In this document: positions 13,392 through 27,193 of the stretch, in pieces
Numbering within the stretch: position 1 is the first letter of the stretch
Layout: each line of letters begins with the position of its first letter
Assembly (NCBI RefSeq): GCF_032362555.1
Contig: NC_083519.1
Location: 7,457,501-7,521,500 of the forward strand
DNA length: 64,000 nt
Source of the DNA: Amyelois transitella
Taxonomy: Eukaryota > Arthropoda > Insecta > Lepidoptera > Pyralidae
Reading direction: 5' to 3'
Position numbers and translations under genes: made by a program
Notes under the pieces: generated by a model
The model's input: only the letters and a program-made list of their open reading frames with translations
What the model was told of the DNA's origin: nothing
The model's database searches: none

Positions 13392-14351
13392 AAATGTCAG
13401 TCAGTTAATCACTCAATCAGAATTTCGATAAAACATGAAATGCGCACACCTTAAAGCAGCCATATGACACGACGCGACTGCGAGTACATCATTGAAAATA
13501 AAAAAGGTAAAATCAAAAAGTAATATGTATGATTTATATTATAAAAAAAAGATGAAGTCGTAAGCAGAGCTAGTATAAGCGAGAACACGTCTCCAAAACC
13601 TAATTACATTTAACTTTACGAGTTCCTCTCAAATTAGACGGCAACAAGTAACAAAGGAGACCTTTTGGGCCAAACGTGTTGGGTGCATGCAGAACATCCT
13701 ATATTGGACTTTTACGCCCCCGGTATTAAATGTGTCAAGGAGACGAAACCCTCATTTGTGATTAACTTTTCTTATCTACGGAACGTTTTTAAGTATGTTG
13801 GGTATAGCCCGCTGGGTCATTAATTTAACTAGTTATTGCCTACGACTTCGTTTGCCTTAAAAGTTTCGTTGTATTGACCCTTATTGGGGTAGGGAGAACA
13901 TTTTTCGTATACCAGTTTCTAAGTTGGACCAAGCGTAACACATCTGAAAAAAACCGCATCCAAATCGAAGCAATAGTTTACGCTTTTTGCGAGTATCAAC
14001 ATACAGACAGACATATAGACAGAAAGATAAACAGAAATTCTAAAAATCCCATTTTCGGCTTCTACTGGTCTTATATCGAGTTTTTGTCAATGTCTTTCAA
14101 GTACAGACGTCGGTCAGTTACTATTTTATTATATGTATGGATGAAATTATACACTCTAAACGCTGAGCAAATGATATTGTTTTTGCTTGACTGAAAGGAG
14201 ACTTTAGGGTTGTGGAAATAGGCGTAAATTAATGTTAGTTTACTTATAGTGGTTAGTTAATTAGCTCATATAATGATGATAATCATGAAAGCGAAAACTT
14301 GGCATGTAGGTATATTCCTTAATAAACAATAGGATAGCACTAAGAAAAAAT

Positions 14352-14430
14352 GACTCATTTCAGTGCTTTCAAAGTTTCTGTTGGCTCTGTCTACCCCATA
14401 AGGTATAAAGTCGTGACTTTGTGTATGTAA
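14352..14430 (+). repeat. Retroposon-like family fragment
   Basis: Contains tgttggctctgtctacccca and ataaagtcgtgac, then a TGTATGTA tail. Confidence 0.65.
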
Positions 14431-15290
14431 AGCTCAATTTAGTGCCTGTTATCACTCGTATAGTACACGTGCAATTTGAAGAGTTGTAATGAACCTCTTT
14501 ATACAAATTATACTTACAAAGATATCTTTGCTGAAGTACAAGCCAAGTTATCAAACTTCGTTGTTAAGTTAAAACGCTTAAAGGATGATAAATTATTTTA
14601 CAAAATTAAGTCTTTGATCCTGTACGATTCATACAAACCACGAGTAATTTTAGTTTAATGTAATGGATTTTACTGAAAGTTTTGTCGGTACGCGAATTTA
14701 GAAAATCCATTACATTTAAATGTAGGTATTTGTCTCTCGCGGATAAAATACATGCGTGCATTTAAAGTTTTAGTGGTGTAGTATTAGTTAATAGGTGAAT
14801 AAAATAGGTTTTCCTTTGCTATATTTATCTCTCTATCTCACCTTTGGGTATTCCCAGTTACACCAACCGCAATTATACTTCGGGGCTTGAGGTCCCCGGT
14901 TCAAAGCGGACTATAACTAAGTAGATAAGGCCTGTGTCGGCCAGGCTCACTTTGTCCACTATAACGTTTTTAAACTTTGGCTATATTTCTTTATAAAATC
15001 TCATGTCACGATGGAGGTATGTCATTGATAAACTCAGAAAGTACTGATTTTTTTTTTATTATGGATACTATGTGATGAATCTATTTCAAACAATGAACCT
15101 GTATTGCTGTAAATAGACTTTTTAAGCACTCAAAAGGCAGCCCAGTACTAAAATTTCAATTTTAACGACCATTACTTTGGTCATTTATTTTAATTAGTCT
15201 TAAGAAAAACAATCATAAATTTGACCCTAACGTCATTTGTTTATTTAGGCCTGTTTGAATTTTCTGGCTTTTTTGGTATGATTTATACAC

Positions 15291-15422
15291 CTACCAACCT
15301 GTCGCTATTTGAATCTAAATTCTATCATGAAGCCATACAGCTGAACGTGGCATTTCGTTCTATTCAAGACTATTAGCTCTGTCTACCCCGGAAGAAATAA
15401 AGACGTGATTATAATATGTATG
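15291..15422 (+). repeat. Retroposon-like family, 3' half
   Basis: Runs from caacctgtcgctatttgaat through cagctgaacgtgg and gctctgtctaccccgg to aaagacgtgatt, with a TATGTATG tail. Confidence 0.78.
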
Positions 15423-17113
15423 TTTGCTTATTTATTTACTACAATGCGCCCGTGAGTCCGTGGCTGTAAATTGAAAAATGACTTCCCGCGAGAATCACGG
15501 GTAATCCTCTATAAGTGCCCGTTTAGACCAAAACAATGCAATTAAATTTTATGTAATAATTTTATTACAACACAAAATATTACAATTAAAAAATACGCTT
15601 CATTAACAGGTTCCTGACCGATAAATCACATATGAACAAATCAATTGATATAACGTTACTATTGATATATTTTACGAACAGGGAAATGGTATTGTATTTG
15701 TAGATAGATGATGATACCCAAGATGCCATAACTATCAGGAAAAGATCATTTTTCATGCTGACCTGTTCCGAACCCTACCGTTTATTAAATAGTAGATATT
15801 ATGTTTCAATATGGTTCCAAATTGGTAACAGATGCCCGAAAAGTTCAAGTTTTAGAAACATGTCTTGCGTAATTTCGAAGTTGAGCTGTGTAATAGCTTT
15901 GAAAAGTTTTGGGACTATCGAAGTGGTGAAATATTACTTCATTATTGTTTTGATGTTCACAACATCAGAACTCTGGTGGTTATTGAGAGGATCCTCCCTC
16001 AAGAAGAGCCTAGAGATAGTCTATTATGACCCAAACCCATTACTCAATTATTCAGGTATATATATTTCCGTCTTATCTTAGTGATCCTTTTCCCTTACAC
16101 TCCTTAATCTAAGCTATGATGAAGTTGACCTATAAACGGAATTATTAACCATCTTCCGGTTAAACTATTAAAGTATTTTTACTTAGTACCTAAAACGAAT
16201 GCCAAGTGGTTTCCAGCACTTCAGTTTAAGACCACTCTTTCTCGTGAAACTTAAATGAAGGCAGTTAGTTTAAAATACTCATCTGTGATATCGTTAAAAG
16301 CTACCACAGAACTTCGAATATTATGCTCACTGGGAAGTTGAGTTCAGTGAATACGTGCTCTGTGATTTTCTCTCTCATGTTTGTGTCTTCCCAGTTGCAT
16401 CCTTGATCATTATGCTTTGAATACTAGGTCCGCTTTCATTGTTTCATCTTGAATGAGCGGAGTAGATATACTTTGTGATACATACTCGAAAAATAATACT
16501 ATAAACTCTGAAAAAATATTCGTATATTAACTTATCCTATTTATTACCATAAATATATTAAACGTACAAAATGCGTAACGGACCACGCGCAATATACGGC
16601 TTCCGGAGTGGCCCTTCACAATCAAACTTTATAATATGCGTGACAACTTCGCCTAATAGGTACCCTTTAAACGTACATTTTGACGATAAATAATTTGTTT
16701 TTATATATTTTACAAATGCATTTATTCATTTACCGAAACAACATTGATACGAAAGCGAACAATTTGATTCAGGACGGTATGACATTATGACGACGGTATG
16801 ACTATCGAATGTCGTGCTCACGAGATCATAGAATTAGCAGAAATATGATACACGTGGGGGATTAAAACGTAACGAAGCTCAGAGTCAACCGCCAGTAATC
16901 TTGTAATTATTCACGTCTCCTGTGACGGAACCAGTGTCAGAAGTCTCATAGATAAATCACTAATGGAATTAGAGTTGAAATAATAGAACAACGAAAAATT
17001 ATAGAAAAGAAAAAGAAATAAAGAAAGAATTAAATTTATATTAGCAAAAAATATAAATAAATATAACTTTAAAATCTTATTCTTACCTATATGCTACGAA
17101 AAAGCTTTCACTC

Positions 17114-17148
17114 AGCTTAATGTCATGACATGGTCATGATATTAAGCT
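17114..17148. repeat. 16-bp hairpin with 3-nt loop
   Basis: Arms 17114-17129 and 17133-17148 pair with one mismatch around loop atg. Confidence 0.85.
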
Positions 17149-20100
17149 GGTTATCATGACGGTTTTTTTAAAGGGAAACTTAAAATAATGCCATAACTTG
17201 CCTGTTGAATTAAAATATCAACCAAATAATACTTCATTTCAAAAATTAAATTAGTCAACGACAAGAAGCATATAGGCCATAAAACGTTTTGTTAAAATGT
17301 AGTATGATACATTTTTTTAAAAAATATTATAAAATCTTCATCGTATTAGTCCATAGTACTCAGTCCATTTTATCCATTTTTGTGCAGCCAGTCCCAGACA
17401 CAATTAACCATAATTCAGCCAGAAGTGTTTCTGATTCAAATAAGTACCATTCCAAAGAATAAGCACTCTTCATTGTTAGCAGTAATGGAATTCCAAAATA
17501 CGATTTTAATTTAAAAAGAAACGAACAGCTTTATTTATTAAAATAAAATCGTTCCAGATTTTTAATCACAGGACATAAATGACCTTAGGAAATCTTCGTT
17601 TTAATCAAGAAAATCTGACGAACTGCAATTTGATATCGTGGTGTACCTTTTCATTAACAGGTCTATTAATTAAATTAAAGTGATAACTACAGTTAGTAAT
17701 TTAACGTCATTTTGATTATCGTAATTTTGATGCCAATAACGATATAATAGGATTTATATCTAAAACTTATAAATATTATTTGACCGACTTTATTTTGGAA
17801 ATTCTCAGAAAGGAATTTTTATTACTTTGACTCAATAATCGAGTGGATAAATTGGTATTTTTATATTCAAATTCCTTGGAATTAAGGCAGAATTGGTTTA
17901 GTTTTAATCAAATATGCCAGTACCCATCTAGAAAGTTGGGTTCGTTGCTTTTATAACTACGGTCTCACAGACAGAAACACTAACAAACTAGAGTACGCCG
18001 GCGCCTCCACTCGCGCAAGAATCCAGTATTTCCCTTCCCGTGAGAATTTAGGAAGATTCTCTCACACTCAGTGCACCTATAAATCACATAAAATTAAAAT
18101 TTAAACCCAGCGGTACGGACTAGCTATATTCCTAAGGGTAGGCAGATTCTTCCTTACCACTTGCCATGATTCCTAAGAACTTAATTTTTCTTCACCCACA
18201 TCACACTCTCTCTTCATACAACCTCGTCGATTTTCGGTAATCTTGACCTGACCTTTCATTAGAAAATCGATTGCATTAATACTTTGACCAAAATTATATT
18301 GAGCCGAAAAAAAAGGTTTTGACAAACGCATTTCCTTAGAAATGAACAAATGTTCTTTCATTTCATTACTTTTGCCCGGATTACGCAAATTGCTACGGAT
18401 CGCAAGTGCTCACTCAGCATAATGGAGAAGACTTTTCGGGACCTTAAGTTAAAATACAAGACGTCAATAGAAACGATGACCAGTTATAGAAACATAGATT
18501 AAATCAAATTTAGATAGGGCGTAGCAATGGAATTTTATATAGACGCTTTCACAGGGCACGCTTGGAGTTCAATAATAGACATTGAGTGTTATTTAATTAC
18601 TCTATACTAGCTTCCTCCCGTCACTTTTTTGCATGTAAATTCTGTTAATAGACGTCTACATTTTATTGCAATGTTGTTTTACTGTAAAGTTTCAGCAACA
18701 TCTCTTCAGTAGTTTTTGCCAAACAAGATTGATAGATGGACAGGCGAGAATGTCGGAGAATAATATTGGAGATATTTTTTAATGTAATTAATCACCAATA
18801 GGGTCGAACATAGGTCAGTACCTATTAATCTTAAGGTTGGAACTTAGGACTGAGACAGAAGTTATCCTTAAGTCTTAAGTTACAGTCCTACTAGAACTGA
18901 TGAGCATAATAGAAATTAAAAGTTTATAATGAAGTTCGATTAAATACTTTAATATAATTATAACGTATTTTACAATAATTAAACGTATTTTACAATAAGT
19001 GATTGACTTTGCTAGGGATATTTTCAACTCAAGTTACTGATCACGTCAACATATTGAAAAAAAGAGGTTCTCAGTTTTGATAGCATTTTAAAGGTTTGTT
19101 TGCTATTGCGCATATAACTCGATTGCTCTGTGAATAAAAAAAAACTACTTATTTTAATCATTATTTGTGTTTGAAAAGATATACTGCCGAGCTGGTCTCA
19201 GATTCATAATGTCAAAATAAAGAGAGTAAGATAAAAGAAGAGACACTGGCCATAAAAAAGAGAAAATGAATTGATAGAAAATAAAAGAAAAAAAATCTTT
19301 ATCACGTAGTTATTTTAATCTTCTCTCGTCAAAAAAGACGTAATTGATCTAAAATTGATTTGTCGATATCGACGCGATAGAATTATAGTGGAATAGATTT
19401 TGATATAAATATTTCAATCACTACGGTACAGACTACCGATTTCATCCAAGTAAGTTATTGGAGTCGATAGACTTTATTAATAATTATGTAGTAAATGTTA
19501 ATTATTCCCAATATTATCTTGAATGTGCACCAATCTGATACGAAATTTCGAAGTAAGAGGCGCTTTGTTCAACTGATAAGAGAAAGTTTTACTACGTTAT
19601 AATCTTGGAATTGATTGTTCATTATTTACCTTTCCGGATTAACTTTCAAAGAATGAACGAGCAAGCAGCCGACAGCTCTTTTGTTTTCTAATTAAATTTG
19701 TAAGATGTGTAAATACCAATGTCTTTTTAACCCTTTCCAAATTAGGAGGTTCTTTATTATTCTAGATTTTGTCTTCTCATACAATTTTATAACGATATAA
19801 AATAAAAAAAAATCAAATCTTTTTTATAAGACCTTTTACAAAGGGAGTGTAGGCATTTATTTGGTAATTAGTTCAAGTTCTTGTTGAATTTTTTCTAGAT
19901 GTTGGTTATGTACCAACATCAAGAAAATATTCAATATATAAATCAATAATATTTTGAGAATTATATCTATCACAAATTTAATATGAAAACCCAAAAACTT
20001 GAAGGGGCTCTGAGCTTGCAAATGGGCATAGCAAAACTTTAAAATTAGACTACAGAAATCGAAAATACGGGAAAAAATACAGCAGATTTTCAAGGAATCT

Positions 20101-20549
20101 CGAAGCCGCTCCCGCTAATACAGTCATTAACTTTAATGATCATAATCCTCTTCCTGTTAAACGTATCCTTCTTGACTTACGCTAATGTAAATACAACATC
20201 CAAAACTGCGCCTACTAAATTGTCGGTAAGCCTCGGAATTAGTGATGTTTGCATTCAATCAACAGTTTGCGGGTATTGGTTAATTGGGTGCTTCCTGCCT
20301 CACGAAACGAGGCACAAGTTTAATAGTTTAATCTCGGAAAATCTAAGATCACAGACGCGGATACAGATAAACAATTGAAACAGATCCCGCATGTTATGTA
20401 CACATAACATCAATAAAAAACATGCATATCCCTTTTATCTTACCCCTTTGGGAGAGAGACGTGATTTTATGTACGTATGCTTAAAATTTACTAAGTATGC
20501 GAACAAAAAAATATAATTAATTTTGTCATTTGTATTGTAGGTGATTATT

Positions 20550-20673
20550 GCTCTTTGTCACTATTTAAATTTCAATTCCATCATAAAGCCATACAGTTGA
20601 ACGTGGCGTCTTTTCAAACCTGTTGACTCTGTCCACCCCGCAAGGGATAAAGACTATATGTGTATGTATGTAT
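20550..20673 (+). repeat. Retroposon-like family, 3' half
   Basis: Contains gtcactatttaaatttcaat, cagttgaacgtgg and ctctgtccaccccgcaaggg, ending in repeated TGTATGTATG. Confidence 0.78.
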
Positions 20674-21588
20674 CTTCTAAAACGTTGAACTTTATGTTCA
20701 AAATTTGAGATCTCCGAATTTGAGCCCTCTGTTGATTTCACAGCAAGTTGAATTCATTCATAATGTACTGGCAAGCATTCATAGATTAGCTTAAATCTCA
20801 TACCTAATTTCAGATGATATCTATTTTCATCTATATCGGTGACCATAAGTGATTGAGTGCTTGGAAGCACTCCGTTTATATTCATATCCACAGGGCATAG
20901 ATCGCGGCTTTCTCTCGCTTTGCTAGAATAGAAGCGTGATCCCAATTTCATTCCATTCTCAGCCAGCTCCATTTCAGCTAAGTACTCCAAGCTCCTCCCT
21001 CTAAAGGGACACTTCTAGTAGCCATACTACAAATTTTATATAAATATTATAAATTAGAAAGTGTGTTTGTGTATTTATTATCCGTCGTTCATGGCAAAGT
21101 CACTGAATCGATCTTCATAAAATTTTGCACACATATTTAGTGAGAAGAAGTAAAAAGGAGTTTCTTTCAACAAAAGCACATAATTTTTAATTATCTTTTT
21201 ATTGACATTCACAAATATGGTGTGGTTCCACTTTATCCTGTCTTAATCCACACGATTAAAAGATAGCAAATAAAGAACCAAACAGGTTAACATACAAACG
21301 TACATATATAAAATCATGCTCAAATCCCACAGGGATAAGCACACAGAGTGACCTCTAAAAAAACACGTCACCACAGGTCATATTCTGAAATAGTGACCAG
21401 CAGACCAAAAAATTACTTCCTGACATGAAATATCTGATTTTTACACGATATTCGAGCCATGTCCGTACGTCCTAGTCCTATTAATAATTCGTTTTAATTG
21501 ACACGCTAGGCGACGAAGCTTCATGATTTCGTACTATGAGTAAGGAAGATTTTATGACCCTAATAAAAAATAAATGCTTGTTATTTGC

Positions 21589-21639
21589 TAGACCCTTAAA
21601 TAAAACTTTATTCAAGCTAAAGTTTTATTTAAGGGTCTA
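21589..21639. repeat. 22-bp perfect hairpin
   Basis: Arms 21589-21610 and 21618-21639 are exact reverse complements separated by a 7-nt loop (ttcaagc). Confidence 0.93.
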
Positions 21640-22150
21640 AACAAATTACAGAGAAAAACTAGTAAATAAACCATTGAAGAACTAAAGTGAAAAAATTCGA
21701 TGAGTCCAATATAACAAAGGAAAATTAACATTAAATAAACATGAATTGGTTCTAAAAGAAACATAATCCTAGACGGTTCCTGAAATCGTTATTATAGGGA
21801 CCTATAAAAATAAGATTGATTTAGGTTCCTATTGAATTCGTGAAAATGGGTCTTCAATATTTATATGAATATTGTTATATGCCCACTAGCTATTTCACGT
21901 GGCTTAGTCAGTTCGCACTATGTACTTATAGTTATGTTAACCACATAAATTCTTTTAAATACAGATTTTCACCAAAGTCACACTAAAAATACCCAATTTT
22001 ACAGTCCTTATACTTATAAATTTTTTAGGAACAATAGTTTCAATAAGTATATTTTCGCGATGACTGATAATCATTTTGTGATATTTTATGACTCATTCGT
22101 GTTTATATATGAGAATAACGTATTTAGTTCCTGTGTTTGCTTCTAAAGAT

Positions 22151-22192
22151 TGTTTTTGCTATCGTAAATATGAATTTACGATAACAAAAACA
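22151..22192. repeat. 19-bp near-perfect hairpin
   Basis: Arms 22151-22169 and 22174-22192 pair with one mismatch around loop atga. Confidence 0.88.
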
Positions 22193-23703
22193 AACGTGGC
22201 AAAAGAAGGAACTTAGTGGCTTACTACATAAGTCTTTTCCGTACATATTTTTAGGTACTAGTACTAGGTACCTTAAAAATATGTTCGCTTGGAAAATATT
22301 AAGTATTTGAAATTGAAAACTAGGCAGCAGGTAATGGAGCGTAGCATTTGAGGCGTAGCTCTTACACAATTTTTGTTGTTGAAAGCTAAAATGTAGCTCA
22401 AAAATAAAGATTTTTCTAAATATTCGAGCAACTTAAATCTCTCTATATTTTAGTTTTACAGATGATAATTTAATTTGCGGAAAATTGAATTTCCATGTCA
22501 GAATTTCTAGTAAACTTCTATTACAGTAAAAGATAAGAGACTGTCACGGTAATGTAGCCAAAATAGCATGATTAGGGTTATTTGCCTAGGTAAAAGGTAA
22601 AAACTGTTATGACAGTTCCTGCCCTCTAGTCTGCCATATATAAATTAGAAGTCGTATGCGGTTCCGCCCACGTTAAGAAAACACCCGTTAATTTCCGTTA
22701 CCACGGTCAAATTGGGAAATTCTCTTTTAGTTCACACCCCTAGACCACATGAGGAACTACATACATGCCAAATTTCAGTTCTCTAGACCTAGGTTCTAGG
22801 TTTGACGTAGATAAGTCAGTCTATCAATCAGTTTCTTAATAGGTTGTGTTATAACATTAAATTAATGTGCTAATATTCAATGTGCTAATTTGCTAAAAAA
22901 TAATATTCACTTAACAAAGACTATCTTTAAAAGTGTGATAAAAGGGTAAGTACATTAATAACTGCTGGTATTTACAGCGTATTTTTATCTTTCATTTTAT
23001 CTATTACCTACAGAAGATCGATACCCCTATAAGAACAGTTTCCGTTTAATTACCCTTGTTCCCGAATGTTCCCAGAAGCTTATTATCTTTTATAATAACG
23101 CACAGTCTTTTGTTTTTCTATGAGATTGGCTGCGTTGTGTCGCAAAGGTTCGTGTGCTCAGAACCAAATTTAATTGATTCGATTTTCACATTTCTTAAAC
23201 GTTTCATTTTTTACACATGCCGCTTTTTGAGTAGGCAGAAAAAAATATATTGCACAATTTCGTTTTAGATTTATGTTTTTGTTAAAAACTTGAAACTAAA
23301 AGAACGCCCCTGTAAATAGTTTGGTAAAAAAAATTGCGACGAAGTTACACCTGTACCTATCATATAAATTATGTAAACTGAACCAATGTTTAATTTACAA
23401 TTTCTATATTAATTCACTGCGACTTTACTCAATGTGTAAGATGATAAGATCACATAAGATTTATGAGTAAGAGTCACTAGAAATTAAAGTCACCATCACC
23501 ATCGATATGGTGGGCTATCGGTTTGGCAGGCCAATTTGATGTAGCGTACCATCGATGTGGTACACCTTCGCGCTTAAAATCTTCCGATGGGACGTTTTCA
23601 ATATGATGACTACCAACTTCGTACGCCTCTTTATCATAAATTAGACGTTATGACTGTATACTGCATATCATTGTGGATTTGTATGCTCAATATTCAGACT
23701 TAC

Positions 23704-24018
23704 CTCTAAAGGAATGACGCCACAAGTAACGCACACATCAGCCAATGCCAAATGCGTCATCAATAAGTCAACTCTTGACTTTCTTCGCCTGGTCCTAGCC
23801 AAGGTCACCAGCACGGCTAGGTTCCCGAGACCACCGATAGCTAACAAAACCCCATATGTAGCCAACACCGGCCCCTGGTCACGAGGCAAAGTCTCACTCA
23901 AACCAACACTCAAATTGTTATACCCCTCAGTAGTCACGTCAAAATAATCCCAAAACAACTTGTCCACCTCCAGTGTACTCATCTCGCTCTCCTCATACTC
24001 GTAAGAATTTAAGATCAT
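23704..24018 (-). CDS. First coding exon of a GnRH-receptor-group GPCR (AKH/ACP receptor-like), partial
   Basis: The frame starts at an ATG (24018) and reaches a consensus donor (GTAAGT on the minus strand, 23703-23698) after exactly 105 codons, so the intron is phase 0. Residues 1-48 form an acidic, tyrosine-rich extracellular N-terminus with one N-glycosylation site (N35-L-S). TM1 spans about 50-73 and holds the GN pair (N66, N1.50). Next comes a basic loop TRRRKSRVD, then the start of TM2 with LALAD (D94, D2.50) and the exon end at IPLE. Arg/Lys-Ser-Arg-Val followed by HLAxAD and PLE is characteristic of insect AKH, ACP and corazonin receptors. I favour an ACP receptor, with AKH receptor as the alternative. 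These are plasma-membrane neuropeptide receptors. No further exon was found in the window, so the rest lies far downstream or in exons too short to recognise. Confidence 0.82.
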
Positions 24019-24293
24019 TTTCCCAAATAAGAAAAAAATTATTTATGTAAATTATGAAAGCATTTTGCGGATATAAAACCACTCAAAGTAATTTTCCTTT
24101 CGCAAACACAATAAAGAACTTTTTGGTCATTTTATTTCTACTTTTCACTCCCTTTACGAAAGTTTGTTTATTTCCGTTTGGACAAAATAAACATTTTTAT
24201 TATATGCAAATAACACAACTCACTTCTATTTAAGTTTTTAGGCTAAATTAGTATAATCAAGTTACAAAAGTTTTAATTCGCGTCGCGTAAATG

Positions 24294-24378
24294 TTTCGTA
24301 GCGCGTAGACGCGTCCTAGTTGCGTCGTCTCGTAGCAATGACTGGCTACGGCTACGAGACTGCTACGACGCTACGAAA
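24294..24378. repeat. GC-rich nested inverted repeat upstream of the GPCR exon
   Basis: About 85 bp of CG-rich sequence in AT-rich surroundings, 276 bp upstream of the GPCR start codon. Outer arms tttcgtagcg (24294-24303) and cgctacgaaa (24369-24378) enclose an inner pair containing gtctcgtagc and gctacgagac. It may be part of the promoter or 5' UTR, or simply a repeat. Confidence 0.7.
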
Positions 24379-25016
24379 CCGTAGACCCCAACTGAAAAAC
24401 AAGTTTTATCTTTTCTTTTATTTTCTATTCATCATATCAGAATACTCCTATTTTCATAAAAGTATAATTGGGATCGTCATTAATTTATAACATCTATAAA
24501 ACTTTTCTTTTGACTTTGAATAGAATACAGATTATTATAATTGGCCACTGTGAGCTTTGCACTTAATACTTCTTTGAAAGTGGATGAATTTTAATTAGCT
24601 TTCATATTAGAAAGAATACAATACTAAGAGACTACATACCGACATGTTAATTTAAATTTAAAAATGAGTAAGTGACGGTTAGCATACAGAAAATAATTGG
24701 GTAAAGCTTTCTTTAAAATTTGGTGCGTATTTTGTAAAAATGTATGAAAATGCAAAAGTATTTTCAAAACTCCCACCGAAATGCGAAAAATTGTTTGTGA
24801 AGTTGCGGGCTCATAATAATAATATTAGAGATAAATAATAACTAGGTATTATTGAATCAGTATTCTGTTTAAACTTTATCCTCAGTAGTTTATATAACTG
24901 TGTGTTTCAGAACTAAGTTTTTGTTTTCCTAACGCCTAAGCTGAGTGAAGAGCGTAAATGCCAACATTATGTACTTACTGACTTCGAATCACTTTTATTT
25001 ATATCACTCTTCCTTA

Positions 25017-25047
<31 letters not shown>

Positions 25048-27104
25048 CATAATATATCTCTTGTATTATAGTGATATATGAAACTATCTTTTTCACATAG
25101 CTTTGCTCTCATTCTGTAATATTCGACTTTCAGCCCCACATTGTGAGGAATGTTATGTTTATTATTATTATACATTATTTTTCCAGGATGAAACTATCCA
25201 GTATAGTACCTAAAATGTAAAGTTTTATTGACCTTGGCGCTTACTCACGAACATTAATATAAACAATTTTAACATACATACTTTATACTATAAAATAAAT
25301 ATTTTTATTTTTTAGAAAGGATTTCCTGGACAGCATACCGATCAAACTCCTGAACCCTTCTCATAGCCAGACCTATATCCGTGTAACTTATTTCAATTCC
25401 TTAAATAAAACTCTGCTCTGAGAAATACAATTTTAGTCACCGGAAGATGCGCTGTCGGCGTTAAGAGCAGGCTATTATGGAGGTGTCTGCGGCGGTCTAG
25501 AAAAAGTATTTTTAAAACTGGTTCAGACGTTAACTTTGTAAAGAGGCTAGTGATGAGTACTTTAAAAATAATCATAAAAAAATAGAACGCCTGCAGCTCC
25601 GTCCGCGTGAAACGGTAAATTTAACTTTTGCCGGAATTTCGGTAAAAATCCTCCCTTTGTGATCAATCTACAACATTGATGTACCTAAGGTACGTGCCAA
25701 ATTTTAAAATTTCTGGATTCACGGTTGTGTGTTGATATAATAAGTCGGTATCCTACCTAATTTAAAAAAAATCCCCAGATCTTTTCTTTATTAATTTTCG
25801 CAATACTATTAGTGACCCAGGTTTATGAAAATCACCGTCATACTCGTATAATACATCCGTTTAGGTAAATTGATCGATATTAAGCGTTATTCATACCTGC
25901 TCTTGCTATTGACTTTAGAACTAAAATTTGTATTTGAATGTTGTATGTTTACATACTATTGGTGTGCTTCTATAAATAAAATACTACGGGTTTGAGTACA
26001 AAATGTTTGCACGTAAACATAATACACCAGCCTGTGTTTATTTAACATAGTATTTGCTGTCTATTTGACCTGCATAGAGGATATTCGGCACATTGAATAT
26101 TATCAGATATGTCTTTTTTACATAACAGATATAGTGGTTCGAAGCCATGAGACTTGAATGTCACATTCAGCTGAAGGATTAAATGTATGTATGTACATAT
26201 ATCTATCGCAAACCCTTAAATTAACATTTACAACAGCGCAAGAAGAAAAGCAGGCACACGCTATGTTTTCGTTGCTATCAGACAGAACAAAAGAAGAATG
26301 AAATGTAAATATTACTTGACTTTATTTGACATCAATAGGAAGAGGTGAAATGGCCACCACTGTTAATCTGTGTTCATAAATTAGTGAGAAACTTGGAATG
26401 AAATAAGCTGAACTAACTTATTAATGCCATATAACTGAAAACTAGGTTTGTTAAAAAAATATATTGTTATGTGATCAATTTGGAAAAGTTCATTTTTATT
26501 TTTTCTGCTTGATAAACTAGTTAAGATTTCTTAAAATAACCATACAGACATGAGCCCAGCGAAGTATAGACTAGCCTAACTAAAGCAGGCACCATAATTG
26601 CCGAGAGAAACTAAATTAAGACTTACAACTGAAAGGTAAATTGATATTCTAAAGGAATACTGGCTTAACAAAAACATTTGTGGCTTAGAGGAAAAACTAA
26701 GCAATTGAGAGTTCAATAGTATCGTAAGTCAGAGTTAATTCAATCTTGAAAGGAAACTTTTAAGATCCGCGCTTACTTTGATACGGACAAAAGACACAAC
26801 TCTTTTTTATTTCTTTTTATTAATTAAATTAACAGTAAATTAAGACATTTGCAATTTCATTTTGCTTTTTCTTTGCATGGCTTCAAAAAACAATTTAGAA
26901 TGATTTTTAACAAAAAGAGGCATCAAAATTTTTTACCTTTATTTTCCGTACCCAAAGAAATGGACTGTAGATGTAAATATCATTTCTGTAATATCATTAG
27001 GGGTTTATTATATTATGAAGCTTCATTGCGGTTTATTGGTTTTGTTTTCTTGTTGCTGGTACACGTGGAACCCAATTAATATCTGTTGGAGTGAATTTAA
27101 TATT

Positions 27105-27193
27105 GTTTTTGGTTCGACTGGCAGAAAATGCCTTGTGGCATTAAGTCCACCTGTTGTGCATTTTACGTGCATGAAGTTTAAATAAATAAATAA
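27105..27193 (+). repeat. LINE-like 3' tail ending in (TAAA)n
   Basis: Contains aaaatgccttgtggcattaa then gtgcatgaagtttaaataaa repeats, a 3' UTR and tail form that I recall from many moth non-LTR retrotransposons. Truncated: no reverse transcriptase lies upstream. Confidence 0.65.

Larger units (their letters stand above)
7987..23697. other. Gene-poor stretch with scattered repeats
   Basis: No coding exon was supported in about 15.7 kb. The longest open frames (for example 11698-12114 minus, 13874-14194 plus, 15755-16081 plus) show no family motifs and overlap repeat-like DNA. Part may be intron or distal 3' sequence of the minus-strand GPCR gene whose first exon lies at 23704-24018, but I could not find a second receptor exon. 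Retroposon-like fragments, one Helitron-like copy and several perfect hairpins are listed separately. Confidence 0.5.

Noticed and set aside
15755-16081. 108-codon open frame
   Set aside because: No family motif, no splice partners, and codon composition like the surrounding AT-rich DNA.
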